NCBI GenBank assembly: GCA_007570785.1 | Contig: ML664159.1 | Location: forward strand, 4,869,987-4,933,986 | Reading direction: 5' to 3' | Source: Antilocapra americana | Taxonomy: Eukaryota > Chordata > Mammalia > Artiodactyla > Antilocapridae | Length of the DNA: 64,000 nt | In this document: positions 22,477-34,914 of the stretch, one piece after another | Layout of the letters: each line of letters starts with the position of its first letter | Numbering within the stretch: the stretch's first letter is position 1 | Notes under the pieces: generated by a model | Database searches by the model: none | What the model saw: only the letters and a program-made list of their open reading frames with translations | What the model was told of the DNA's origin: nothing | Program-made: the position numbers and the translations under genes

Positions 22477-24329
22477 ACTTCAAGAAATGTTGTAAATCTC
22501 TATCATGCTATAAAGATTCTGGCAATTATTTCTCAAGTTCTCCTAAACAGACATGTTCAGATATTAGCAAAAGGTTAAAGGCATTTACAGCAGGAATAAG
22601 TATAATGGATATAAAGTTCACCAGCTCTGTTTCAAGGCTGCATGAAGCAGTGATAGAGTGAAGACACAGAAATGGTGATTAATAGACCTGACCACTTTCT
22701 AAATGAGAATTCTGAAGATTGTAAATCATTGGAAATTGAAGTGATGACCTGGAAAACAAGTCAGAATTAAGAAATATCAAGTCAGAAATGGATTTAAAGA
22801 AGTAAAAGCAGAAAACATTGAGACATTTCTTTCACAGTTGATTTGGGAGCAAGGTGGAGAGTGGAAGTCATAGGGACCTTCGAGCAGGGGGAGGAGGAAG
22901 CTGGGTTGAACTCCACTTGTGGGCTTTGTCCTAGATCCAGATCTCCCAAGTTGATTTAGCATCTTGATATAGTGCCGCCATTTACAAAGACGATAGTTTT
23001 CTATGGATTGTGTTTTTTTTTGACCTTTTGGAGGTGGGGTTTTACTGATTTTGCAGAAGGAATTTGCTTCTCTGAATTTTGAAATAAAAGACTTTTTGTC
23101 AAGACAATGATTTTATTCCTTCCACCCACCCTCCAGCTATCTATCAGTTCTCTTAGTACTGGAGAGATGATGACCTGTGAAGTTGGTAGCATTATACACC
23201 AATTCCATAGACTCATTTAGGGATCCTTCCTCATAGCTGTCATGGGCAGTGGGGTGACTGCTCACAACTGCTAAATGCAGCAGTGGAGACAGAGCCAGCA
23301 GCAGCGTGGTGTCTCAGGCAGGGTCGTCCTTCTCAACCTGTAGAGTCTACTTGCTTTAGGATTCTGTTCGGAGAAGAACCAACTGCCCAAAGCAGAATCA
23401 TCCATAGGAAATGAGAGGGCTTCTCAGGATTAGGGTAGAGGAAAGCAGGAGCAGTAGCCACCTAGGACATTAAATCCAGGAGACAGTCTAGCAAAATTGA
23501 AAGTGGTTCTACCAACTGATATTTGAGGTGTCCTGAAGTCATGGTCTTATACATTGAGCAGCTCATCTTCCCCATCCCCTGTTATCTTCAGGGAAAATCA
23601 CATGGGGTTCACTTGTCCCCACCATTGTCAGTATGCTGCTCAGTCTATCTTTGGGTGATTCCTTTTCCCCTGGAAGGTTCCTTTTGCTGTTCCCTGTTAA
23701 CAAATGGTATTTGTATAAAAATTTGAGAAGAGAGGGTAGAAGCAGCGGGCAGCATAATTTGCTTGGGTCCTCTGTGAGGGTTGGTCTCCAGCAGATGTCT
23801 CCTAGCTAGCAGTGAAAATTGAAGTTTTTAAATTCTAATAAGTAGGTGGGAAAGTGAGAATTGGATTTACTTCTTTCTCATTCACTTTATCAACATCAGT
23901 TTATGAGAAGATAATATCTAGTTTTCACGAGGAATATTCTTTGTTTGACCTGTTTTAGGAACCAAGAAAGAATTTGCATAATAGCATTAATGTTTCTTAT
24001 TAGTGACACATAGTCCAAAGCTCTTCAGAATTCCTATCATAAACTTCCATTTTACTCAAATAGCAAACTTGTCATTTTTGTCAACGAGAGGTATATTGTC
24101 ATATGCACAGTTCAACATGTATTTCATTATTTTATATGTGGTGCAATATTCTTTACTGTTTTTTATAATGAAAGTCACTAGTTGTCATTCTTAAAGGTGC
24201 GAAGCAAAGTTCACCTTGATATTGCTTAAAATTTCACTTGAATAAAAACTCCAATTTTTCTGTGATGGAATTCTTTACTTTCTTAAATTAAGTATTAAGA
24301 AGATGGATTTTGGTCAAGCCCCAGCCACC
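22418..24329. other. Unique sequence, no gene seen
   Basis: No young repeat. Short open frames at 22449-22661 and 23523-23726 have no recognised motif and no matching splice pair. Confidence 0.4.
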
Positions 24330-24500
24330 CAGTGAATGACAGGTTGACCTTGGACAAGTTACTTAGTCTTGTCTGTAAAACAGAGTAATCAGAAAACCTC
24401 TGTCTCAGTATTGTTTAAAGATTAAATGAATTCTTGTAAAGGCCTTATAACAGTGTTTGACACATTGTTAGGATTCAATAGATGTTACCTATTCTAATCT
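24330..24500 (+). repeat. MIR SINE
   Basis: MIR core words in order: GTTGACCTTGGACAAGTTAC, TCTGTAAAACAGAGTAATC, TTAAAGATTAAATGAATTC, then a CAATAGATGTTACC tail. Confidence 0.75.
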
Positions 24501-27009
24501 TTTAGACGTAGATGGTCTGAATTGTTAATTCCTTTCACAGGAGTTCTTTTTTGGACAATTTTATGTGCATGTTGAGGGTAGGAGCTGATGGTTTGGAATT
24601 TGCAAGGTAAATATTTTTTATCCCAATCTTTACAAAAAATTCCAAACTGGGTTGAGGTTTTAAGTAAAGAAAACTCTTAACTTCTAAATGGTTATATTTA
24701 TCATGACAAAAAAAAAATAAAGTACTTATAAAAATTGTGGGGAAAAAAACCCTCCAAATTAATGCTCCATATTGGCAGATTATAAAAGCCTAGGCCTTTA
24801 AACAGGTAAGCAATTGGAGAAACTGATTCATAAATATTCTTAAAATGTAAAATATTCAAAAGTATATATATCGTATACTTATAAATAATTATATGCTCTC
24901 AGGGAGGTGAGATGGGGAAAAAGAAAGGGAGGAAAGAACTGAGGATGCTAGTTTGGGGCCTGGTTAAATCTACACTTCAGTGTTTTCTTCATTCTAGATT
25001 CTGCTCTCTGGTATTTCTGATCTGGGTTTTGTGATCTGATTTGACTCTTGTATGATTCCTTTTTCTAGCTTCATGTTTTTGAGCTGCTTCTGAATCTTCT
25101 TGACTCTAATATGACACCTTGGGCATGCACCCCAAAGTAGGTATTTTAACACAAGATCCAGTCCTACTGAAATAAAGAACATGTTTAGTTCATTCAGAGA
25201 TAAAGGGAAAATGTCTTCTCTAGTTATTTAACTAAATTGGGCTTTCAATCTAAGAGAATGGTAGGCCTGGTTGTTCCATTAGGACATAATCTTATGTGAC
25301 CAATAGACCAGTGAAAATACTGTGGTTTAAGAATTCATCTGAAAAAAAAAAATTCATCTGATAAAGCATTGCATCTCAGATAATAGGACCATCCTTCAGT
25401 TGGTTAGTCTAGTCAAAACTTCAGTGTTTAAATGCACTGGCCCATGCGATGTTTGCTTTTATCATTTTTTCTCCAAGCTTTTATGTTTAAACTTTGTGGA
25501 CTTTTCCCAAGAGAAACATTTACTTACATCCATATAAAAACAGAGTACAACCCAGAGAGTTTCTTAAAATAAAGCATAATTATCAATGGGTCTCTAATTC
25601 CTTATATGGAAAATTGATTCACTATATAGGACAACATTTAAAGAACTATCTAATGCAATGGGTTTCAGTTGTTACCTATTGCTTATTTTACCCTGATTTT
25701 CTCAAATTTGCTTCACCAAAAAAAAAAAGCTTTTAAAAGTCATTTTAAAGTTGTTTTTTAAATTATGAAAATGATAAATGGGAATACTGGAAGCTGTTAG
25801 AAACAACAGATCATGTTTGCACACTTTACAGATAGATCTTAATATAGTTCTGAATGAAAAAAGTAAAAATAAAATGAAAGAACTATCACAATACTATTTA
25901 TGTAATTAAAAAATACATTTCAAATCAGTATCACACATTTTACTACACAGCACCATGGTTTTATACAAGAAAGAAATGGGAATAAAAGGAAAAAAATGAT
26001 CAGACAAGAGAGAAAGGCCTTGTGAGAACAAATGATGATATATATAAATATGCTCCTGAGGACCAATAAAAAATTGTAAGTGTAATGAATACTTACTGTA
26101 AAAAGGCAAATAAAAACACACTCATTAATCCACTGTGTCCTACCAAATAATCACTGTTGGCATGTTTATCTATTCATTTACAGCCTTTCCTTCTTTTCTA
26201 AAGAAAAAAATCTTGAACACGTTCCATTTGGTTTTCTGAAGGACAAAAAGGCTTATGGATTTATTCATAGCAACTTGAAATTTGTGACCCTGCAGAGCCA
26301 GCACAAGCTACTTTATTCTATTATCTGTTTTTACCTCTTCCTAATTTACTATTTGCCCTGTCTTTCTCTCCCCCTGCAGAACATCTGAGCTGAAGTATCC
26401 AGGGATAGATGGAAATACAATCCAGATCTCTTGAGAAGGGCCTGAACGGTGATAATTATGTGGGTGGTGTAAGCTTGTGAGAGCCATTCATTTAGCACAT
26501 AGTAAGCACTGCATTTACTAATTGATATAATTAATTCTACAGTTATTTATTGAGAAACATCTATGTGCTAAACACTGAAATAGTAGAGGGAACTAGGGGA
26601 GGATTAAGAATCTTGGGATTGGTCATTTCTTCATAAGTGCTTACTGTGTGCAAGCCATGAGCATAGTCCCCTAACTTGGAATTTTTAAGGTAAGATGAAA
26701 TTTTTAGAAGTAAAGTATTTGGGAGTAGATTCAATATGAAGCAAATCTTCCTGTTAGGAGGAAGGCTTTTCTGTTGGAAGAGTTTCCTTCTAAACTCTAA
26801 AACACTTGAGGCTGTGGATGGGCCTTTTCCTTAAAAAGGCTATGTAGAACTTGACTTTTGCTTAAACTATGAAGAAAAGATTGGGTAAGAAAAAATTAAC
26901 TTGTACACAAGATTATGAGAGAATGTTTAAATCTACTTAAGGACATTTTCAAGCATCTTTGCACTTTTCTATTTTGGTACAGTGCAAAAATATTCATAAC
27001 AAAAATTAT
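24501..27009. other. AT-rich unique sequence, no gene seen
   Basis: No convincing gene. A strong acceptor-like sequence (TTTCTCTCCCCCTGCAG) ends at 26379, but the sequence after it has stops in two frames and no clear donor. Weak old-LINE similarity appears near 26110-26210. Confidence 0.4.
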
Positions 27010-27202
27010 GATTTTAAGCTTACTTAAGCTATAGTTCAATGGCATTAAGTGCATTCATGTTGTTGTGAACTATAATGACCATCTATCTCCAGAACTTTTT
27101 CATCTTCCAAAACTCCATACTTACTAAACAAAAACTTACCAAACCCCTCAGCCTCAGGCAACTATCATTTTACTTTCCGTTCCTTTGAATTTGACCATCC
27201 TA

Positions 27203-27568
27203 GTGCTGTAGACTAAATTCAAATTCCCTCCCAAATCCATGTGTGTTAGTTGCTTAGTCGTGTCCGACTCTTTACAACCCCATAGACTGCAGCCCTCCAG
27301 GCCCCTCCATCTATGGGATCACAAGGTGGAGCCTGCATTAATAGGATTGGTGCCCTAATAACAGAGACCCCAGAGAAGGAGACTTGTGAGGACACAGTGA
27401 AAAGATGGCTGTTTATGAAGCAGGAAATGGAATCTTATCAACGCCAAATCTGCCAGTGCCTTCATCTTGGACTTCCCAGTCTCCAGAGTGATGAGAAATA
27501 AATATGTGTTGTTTATAAGCCACTAAATCTATGTTATTTTGTTATAGTAGCCCAAACTGACAAAGGTA
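27203..27568 (+). mobile_element. MLT1-like (ERVL-MaLR) LTR remnant
   Basis: Begins GTGCTGTAGACTAAATTC and ends GTTATAGTAGCCCAAACTGA, with the MaLR-type TAAGCCACTAAATCTATG near the end and a polyadenylation-type AATAAA at 27497. It interrupts an old L1 and itself carries a Bov-A fragment (27239-27325). No coding capacity. Confidence 0.6.
27239..27325 (-). mobile_element. Bov-tA/Bov-A fragment, antisense
   Basis: Starts GTGTGTTAGTTGCTTAGTCG and continues ACTGCAGCCCTCCAGGC, the reversed SINE tail. It is truncated and sits inside the MaLR-like LTR, so it is younger than that LTR. Confidence 0.82.
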
Positions 27569-27667
27569 CCTTGTGGTCTCATGTAAATGTAATCATACAA
27601 TATTTGACTTTTTGTGACTGGCTTTTTTCTCTTAGAATAGTGTCTTTGAGGTTGACTCATATTGTAG

Positions 27668-28315
27668 CCCTGTTCCTGAAAGTGGGGTCTGGCTGCTCGC
27701 TGCTCAAAAGTCAATAAAGAAGAAAGGTTGGTAGAAAGGAAAGTTTGCTTTATTTTGGATGTCAGCAATTGGAGTGGGTTGTGGTGGGGCGTGAGAGGGG
27801 ATTTCTGTCCAAAGGCTGATTCCCTCCTCATCCCCCGAGTGACAATCAGCAGGTGAGAGCTTTTATAGGTGAAGGGAGAGGGTTACATGCATAAACAGTA
27901 CAGTCAGATCTGATAGTCATCTCAAAATTGGTCATGGGGTGTCATCTTGTTCTAAGTACAGTCAGTCTTCACTTCCGGGGTTGGTTCGTTCCCATTTCTC
28001 TGAGGCTGGATCTCAGAAGTGAGGCAGCTTATGTCATGGCTACAGCTTGGTCATCGTGTAGTTAACTTCGTCCATCTGGTGGGGGTTTCAGTATCTACAA
28101 GAGAGCTCAGAGGAAATGGCTCAGAATATTATCTCTCACCCCTGACTATACCTAATGACTAAACTATTATTTTTCAGTCTTATTGGACAGTTTTCCTTGG
28201 TTTTTGCATTTTCTCACTTCTCTGATTAAACTTACTCTTTGGCTAGAGTTTTTCCATAGACAGAAGGCAGGTTGAGGACATGGTGGCAGAGGAGGACCCT
28301 AGGACCCTGTTCCAT
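27668..28315 (-). mobile_element. Probable solo LTR, antisense, family unknown
   Basis: A roughly 650-bp insert between two adjacent parts of the old L1 (left flank TCATATTGTAG, right flank GCATGAGTCAGAACTTCC). Read on the minus strand, it has an AATAAA signal (near 27755) followed by a pyrimidine-rich stretch, as LTRs do. I see no coding region and no certain TSD or terminal TG/CA. It could instead be another kind of insertion. Confidence 0.45.
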
Positions 28316-28969
28316 TTCAGCATGAGTCAGAACTTCCTTTTTAAGGCTGAATAATATTCTATTGTGTGTATATGCTACATTTTGCTTATTCATCTATTGA
28401 TGGGCACTCGATTGCTTTCACTTTTGGCTATTAAGAATAATCTGGCTGCTGTGAACATGGATGTACAAATATCTGATTGAGTGCCTACTTTCAGTTCTCT
28501 TTTGTATATACCCAGAAAGGGAATTGTTGGATCATAAGATAGTTTTATGTTTAAATTTTTGAGGAACCACCATACTCTTTTTCATAATGGCTGCACCAAT
28601 TTATACTCCCACCAGCAACGTACCAATGTATCAATATTTGAATTTTCCACATCTTGGCCAATACTTAAAATATATATATATATATTTAGCCATCCTAATG
28701 GGGGTGAGGTAGAATCTCATTGTGGTTTTAATTTGCGTTGTCTTAATGATTAGTAATATTGAGCATCTTTTCATATCCTTGTTAGCCATTTGTATATTTT
28801 CTTTAGAGAAACATTTATTTAAGTTTTTCATTTGTTTTAAAAACAAATTGATTTTGTTGTTGAGTTTTAGAGATTCTTTATTCTAGATATTAATTCCTTA
28901 TCATACATAAAACTTGAAAATCTTTTCTCCCATTCTGTGGGTTGCCTTTTCATTTACATCTCTTTTTTA

Positions 28970-30055
28970 AAATTAATTTTTATTGGAGTGTAATTTACAA
29001 TGTTGTGAAGTTGTGTTGTTGTGTAGTTTCTGCTGTACAGCAAAGTGAATTAGTTATACATGTACATGTATGCATTTTTGTTTAGATTCTGTTCCCATAC
29101 AGATCATTACAGAGTATTGAGTAGAGTTTCCTGTGCTGTATAGTAGGTTCTTATTAGTTATTTATTTTGTATATAGTGGCATGTCTATGTCAATCCCCAT
29201 CTCGTAATTTATCCCACCCCTCCTTCCCCATTGGTAACCACAAGTTTATTTTCTATTTTCTATATCTGTGGCTCTATAAATAGGTTCATTTGTACTATTA
29301 TTTTAGATTCCTTATGTAAGTGGTATCATATGATATTTACCTTTCTCTGTCTGGTAGTGAAAGATACCAGACGTCACTCAGCATGACAATCTCTAGGTCC
29401 ATCCCTGTTGCTGAAAATAGCATTATTTCATTCTTTTTATGGCTGAGTAATAATCCTGTATGTGTGTGTGTGTGTGTGTATGTATATATACCACATCATC
29501 TTTATCCATTCCTCCATTGATGGGCATTTAGGTTGCTTGCATGTCCTGGCTATTATAAATAGTTCTTCAGTGAACATTGATGTTCATGTATCTTTTTGAA
29601 TTATGGTTTTCTCCAGATATATGCCCAGGAGTGGGATTGCTAGATCATATGGTAGTTCTATTTTTAGTTTTTCTAAGGAACCTCCATTCCATTCTCCAGA
29701 GTGGCTGTATCAATTTACATTTCCACCAACAGTGTAGGAAGGGTCCCTTTTTTCTATACCCTTTTTAGCGTTTATTATTTGTAGATTTTTTGATGATGGC
29801 CATCCTGACTGGTGTGAGATGATACTTCATTGTAGTTTTGATCTGCATTTCTCTGATAATCAGTGATGTTGAACATCTTTTCTTGTACCTCTTGGCCATC
29901 TGTATGTCTTCTTTGGAGAAATGTCTAGATCCTCCATCCATTTTTTGATTGGGTTTTTTTTTTTTTGATATTGAACTGCATGAGCTATTTGCATATTTTG
30001 GAGATTAATTCTTTATTGAGCGCTTTGTTTGCAAATATCTTCTCCCATGTGGAGA
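28970..30055 (-). mobile_element. Second L1 3' portion, antisense
   Basis: Antisense L1 with 3' UTR (TACAGCAAAGTGAATTAG, CTGTGCTGTATAGTAGG) and ORF2 C-terminal region (ATATGCCCAGGAGTGGGATT, GATGATGGCCATCCTGACTG). It lies head to tail beside the older L1. It contains a TG repeat at 29461-29479. Frames are broken. Confidence 0.85.
29461..29479. repeat. (TG)n microsatellite
   Basis: About nine TG units followed by TATGTATATATA, inside antisense L1. Confidence 0.9.
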
Positions 30056-31124
30056 AAAACCATGGAGTTGTCTTTTGAAGCATTTTTAATGTAGCTTAGT
30101 GACATGTGTTTACATGGAAGTACCCAGCATTCGTTGAGGCACAGAGACAACAGGGAAGGGCCTTTGCTCTGCATCTTCGCATATTCAGGTTAGGGGAGGA
30201 GACAAGCACCTTATTAGAAAGTGATGCAATAGGGAGTGCCAAAGGTTGGAAGAGCACCAAGGGAAAATCTCTGCTGTGTCAAGTGTGAAGTGTTTATATT
30301 TGTTTATTAAAGCAGTTACCCCAAAGACTGCCACAGGATTTCTCATCTATCTCAGGGTATCAAATCCATATCCATATAAAGACGACTCCCAAGTCCCAAA
30401 CAGAAGGATGAGAATCCAATTTTTACTTCTAGACTTTTAACATCTCTTCCTAGATGTCTTGTAGGTGTGTCATACTCTTGTTAGGATCAATTCCTAACGA
30501 ATATATTTAAAAAGAAAATATATGAATTTATTCTATCAAAACATATAATGATTTACCTCTTCATCAAATTCTGAGTTTACTTCCTTAAAAGAAAATCACT
30601 GCACTTTCATTTTCAAGGTCATTTTGTACCTATATGATGCTTATATGATACAGAATAAATAAAAAGAAGTAATTTTCAGCTTACTTTGTCATTGCCATAT
30701 TTTTGAAATTTGATTGAATGTGAAATATTATTCACAGATGGTATTTAGAATTTCAGCAAGAAGGTTAGTATAAATTTCCTATGACTTTGGGTGACTGCTT
30801 TTAATATTCTAGAAAGATTTTGATATCATAAATATTTCACTATTTTAAAAGCTGGCAAGAGCTGTTGATCACAAAGAAAACAATGTATGTAACTTTGAGA
30901 TTCTAAAGTTAGACTTAAATTTTTAATCTTATCCTTAATTTATTTTAGTCATTGAATATTCATTTTGCTCATCCATTTAATATTTGATTTTGGATAGCAT
31001 CATTCTTTAAAAGAGACCAAAACAGAGCAGATAAGTCAGATTTTTCCTGTGCATAAATGCTTTCCTATGAATATATTAGATGTTCAAAATCTATATAAAT
31101 ACTTTCTATAAGGCTGCTTATTAT
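30056..31124. other. AT-rich unique sequence, no gene seen
   Basis: No recognisable repeat or exon. Frames at 30106-30288 and 30246-30440 show no motifs. Confidence 0.4.
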
Positions 31125-31350
31125 TCATAGATGGTGATAAAATGATGATGAATAAGAGTTATGTGTTTTTTATAGTTTACAGAGCACTTTTGCATATATT
31201 ATATCATTTTGTCCTCATGGAAGCTTTGTGACATAGACATTATTTTTATCATTTCCACTTTATAAGTGAAGAACTAAAGGCAAGGGAGAATTTAAGCAAC
31301 TTGCCCAAGGTCACTGAGCAAGAGATTGGATCCAACTCTAGCCTTCTAAC
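31125..31350 (-). repeat. MIR SINE, antisense
   Basis: Reversed MIR words: TATTTTTATCATTTCCACTT, AACTTGCCCAAGGTCACTGA and GAGATTGGATCCAAC. Confidence 0.75.
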
Positions 31351-32357
31351 TACAAACTGTGCATCAAATTTCCATCAATTTCCATCAATCCTCATGTCTG
31401 TTAGTACATGAGTTTGCTTTAAACTTTTCAGAATCTACTACTGACATGAGTGAAAATCACTTGTGATCATTTTCCAAGGTTTCTCATATGAAGACGTTGA
31501 CCCATGTCATTCACAGGAGAAATTTGGTTATTGTTGTGGAAAAAATGAATTCTCAGTCCAACAACTGAATTACTTAACTTCTAGATCATGGTCCCATGCT
31601 GCCTAGCATTTCCTACTAGGAAAAGCTCAGTCAATCACGATACATATATTCCTTTGTTGTCTCAGTCAGTTCAAGATTTTCTTTCATCACCATCTTTTTC
31701 ACAAAGACTCCTTTTAAATTCCCAGAAATGTTGTGGAGTCAGGACATCAATGGAATGTGGGGGAAGCTCTAGGTCCCTGGGTGTCATTTGTCCAGGCTGG
31801 CATCTGCTGAACAGTCCACCACCGCATCTGGTCCCCAGGCATAGTCTCTTCCATCAGCAGCTGCTGAGATGTCTGAGCTCCCAGCTGACCTCTGAGCATC
31901 AACCTCCTCTGGCACCTGCTGTGGTGTCCTTCTTCTTACAACAAGCCTTGCTCAGGCCTACTTACTTTCAGTGCCATTTCTTCTGGGCTCTTGACCACAA
32001 AGGGAAAAGGTCTTCTGCTCCTTAGGTCTTGCTCAGAGGTTGTGAACCTGTGGTGGGTTGTCTATAGACATTGCTTACTATTCACCAACACTGCAAGGCA
32101 GGGGAGCCTCTCTCCAAGGCTTGCTCCTCCCTGAGCTGTACCTGGGAAAGGTGTTGCCTTACCATTATTTCCTCTTCTCTCTCAATCATGCCTGGGTGTG
32201 GATGGTGTGCAGGGTCCTTCTTAGGAACACTCACCACTGGCCACCTCTCTTGGGAAACCAAAGACTACCTGTTCCATTCTCCGGTCCAGGCACTTTTTTC
32301 CCCTCGTTATATGATTCTCTTGAATGTTTAACTTAATTTAGTTGTTTCTTAAGTATT
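31351..32357. other. Unique sequence with an unexplained 145-codon frame
   Basis: No repeat recognised. A plus-strand open frame at 31588-32025 gives a Ser/Leu/Pro-rich product with no domain I recognise. An overlapping second frame is also open at 32058-32336. No splice signals frame them convincingly. GC content is higher than around it, which lengthens chance frames. Confidence 0.35.
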
Positions 32358-32540
32358 AATGGGTTTCCCTGGTGGCTCAGATGGTACAGAATCTGCCCAT
32401 GATGCAGGAAACCTGGGTTTGATCCCTGGGTTGGGAAGATCCCCTGGAGGAGGGCATGGCATGGACAGAGGAGCCTGGGGGGCTATGGTCCATGGGGTCC
32501 CAAAGAGTAGGACACGACTGAATGACTAAGTACAACAGTA
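32358..32540 (+). mobile_element. Bov-tA SINE
   Basis: Starts GGGTTTCCCTGGTGGCTCAG, has a clear B-box GGTTTGATCCC, a Bov-A body with an internal deletion (the ACCCACTCCAGTATTC part is lost), and the tail GGACACGACTGAATGACT. Confidence 0.92.
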
Positions 32541-34453
32541 CTTAGTGCTTAATACGGCTAGTGCTTATTTACTAAATTACTCAATGGATAATTTTCTTTC
32601 ATCCCTGTGCCCTCCTCCTTTCTCCTCCTTACTTATAGACAACTACTTAGCTTGTTTAATGTGCAAATTTTTGTTGGCGTATCTTCTTAAAAGTGCATAT
32701 TGTTTTGTGTGCCCACCTTTAATTTACATTAATTAACATTCATTTAATAATAATTAATATCATAGCTAACATTATTAAAATATTATCCTTGATCTAAGTT
32801 ATCCCCTCATAGCAGGTTGGTGCTAAAGGGAGATGGACGCAAGAAGCAGATTGTTTCGATTTAGAGAACAGGCCCACCCTCTCTGAAATCTTTCTAAACA
32901 TGTGAAGTATTTTCACTTGTATAATTTATTCATTTTAAAACAAATGTTAAGGACTTCATATTAGCTGGCCAAAACCAACTCCAGTCTCAGCTTTCAGCAG
33001 TTCTAGTCTTGAGGGCTTAGTATATGTGGGTGTCTTGTTAACTATGCGAAAAGCTGCATGGTCGGCTTAGTATTCCGTTTCTGGAGGTGTGAGTGGAGCC
33101 AGGACAGCACGACCTACCTTAGGCTGGGATGAGGGCCGTCGTGGCAGGGTGTGCAGACTGCTCACTGCAGGGCCCCTGCAAGTCATTTGTTTGTCAGAGC
33201 CCCCGCTCCTGTCAGGTAAGAAAGCCTCCTAGTCCTGGAGTGCCTCAATCCTGGCTTAAATGAAAGAAACATATTCTCAGAATCTCTCAGAAATCTAAAA
33301 AGACATTGCAGATCAGAATTCTTCACCATCCTCAAGATATATAAATACTAAGCCCTGAACTTGAAATCCATGCATTTCTGGATTGAATGTATTCTTTTGC
33401 TACTGCTGTGAATGACACTCCAAGGCCAAATGTGTGTGGGGCTTTTTAAGCCCTGTGATGATTAACCATTTTAGCCTCATTCTGTGGCTGCCAGTACCAG
33501 GGAGGATCAACATATGGCTCCTCTATCTTTGTTAACATTAACCTTGAGCACAAGGATGGCCAGACTGGGAAGCCAGAGAGAACAAGTTCCTATAGAAACC
33601 AAAGCTATACATAAGACTGAGGAATGGGATCAGAACAGGGGTCCATATGAGGATGGGAGGGTGATGCTAAGGAGAGGTGGTGAAGAGACACAAGAACTGC
33701 TTCCTCTGAAGTCTTGGAAGGAGTTTCTTTTTTCATTATTCCTGCTTCTTACTTCCTGAGTCTCTCATACCACTTGACCCTCTAATCCCCTCCCAGCATT
33801 CTATGTACTTGCATTCAGGCTGTGCTCAAAAACATATGGTATACTGCGCCTTATAAAAATGATACTTATTTCTTCTCCCCTTCTAGGAAGTTTTACATTG
33901 TTATCATAGGAAATGGGGGTGCAGAGGCCTTAGTCTATGATGATTCAATTTGCATAAAACTCAATCACTTAGACATTTCTGAGAGATTATGCTTTGGTTA
34001 AAAAAAAAAGTATAGTCTCTATTTTTGAGTGCAACATGGTTCCTGTAATAAGTTTCTGAATTTCTTGAGAAATTCAATTGTGAGGCCATCTGGTTCAGAG
34101 GTTTATGTCCTTGTCTTGAGATAATTGTATTATCTATACATCAACAGTGATGTCCTCCTTAAGTAACTGAGTCATCCCACAATTTCTGAAAATATTTTAA
34201 TTTGATCTCTATTTCTGATCAAAGGACAAAAACAAAGCCACCTATGAGAGGATGTTCACAAAAAAGATCAAATATAGTATTTTTTTTTGGTTTGATTTCT
34301 TCAACAGAGCTAAGGTGAATTTTATCTGCTTTTGTTGTTTCTTTCCTTTTCAGTTGTAACCCTGCAGAAAAATTAGTAGGACACAGCATAAATGCAAACT
34401 GGTAAATAGTGACAATAGGTAAAACAATCATTTAAGAAATTACAGGCGAGCAT
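32541..34453. other. Mostly unique sequence, no gene seen
   Basis: No clear gene. A weak candidate 45-bp microexon at 33171-33215 was considered and rejected. Positions about 34030-34200 may be a very old antisense L1 remnant (CAATTGTGAGGCCATCTGG). The open frame at 33484-33759 has no motif. Confidence 0.4.
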
Positions 34454-34465
34454 AGTGATGAGGAA

Positions 34466-34914
34466 AATTCTAGATGAGCATAGTGATGAAATTAAAAGAC
34501 CCTTGCAACTTGGAAGCTCCATGAGAAACCGAGACAGCATATTAAAAAGCAGAGGCATTGCTTTGCCAACAAAGATACCTGTAGTCAAAACTATGGTTTT
34601 TCCAATAGTCATGTATGATGTGAGAGTGGGACTATTAAGAAAGCTGAGCACTAAAGAGTTGATGTTTTGAACTTTGGTGTTGGAGAAGACTCTTTAGAGT
34701 TCTTTGGAGTGCAAGGAGACCCAACCAGTCCACCTTAAAGGAAATCAGTCCTGAATATTCATTGGAAGGACGGATGCTGAAGCTGAAGCTCCAATACATT
34801 GGCCATCTAATGTGAAGAGCCGACTCATTGGAAAAAGCCCTAATGCTGGGAAGGATTGAGGGTAGGAGGAGAAGGGGGCAACAGAGGATGGATTGGCTGG
34901 ATAGCATCACAGAC
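34466..34914 (+). mobile_element. Host BovB fragment, left part
   Basis: Sense BovB C-terminal and tail region (TTGAAGCTCC-type and AACAGAGGATGGATTGGCTG words). It stops abruptly at 34914 in the phrase GCATCACAGACATG and resumes at 38184 with AGTTTGAGCAAACTCCAG, which directly continues the BovB tail. The whole host insertion is bracketed by AGTGATGAGGAA at 34454-34465 and 38290-38301. Confidence 0.9.

Larger units (their letters stand above)
27010..28965 (-). mobile_element. Old L1 (3' region), antisense, multiply interrupted
   Basis: Diverged antisense L1 read in pieces: 3' UTR at 27010-27202, then 27569-27667, then ORF2 C-terminal region at 28316-28965. Joining words include CTCCAGAACTTTTTCATCTT, TTTTTGTGACTGGC, TTTAAGGCTGAATAATATTC and ATACCCAGAAAGGGAATTG. 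It is interrupted by an MLT1-like LTR and a second LTR-like insert. The same old family is at 5863-6745. Confidence 0.8.

Noticed and set aside
26352..26440. Strong acceptor-like tract CTTTCTCTCCCCCTGCAG
   Set aside because: Following sequence has stops in two frames and no clear donor. It may be a noncoding splice site, but nothing supports it.
33171..33215. 45-bp microexon with CAG acceptor and a strong CAG-GTAAGA donor
   Set aside because: The pyrimidine tract upstream of the acceptor is poor, and 15 codons carry no evidence of coding. A lone good donor is expected by chance in 64 kb.
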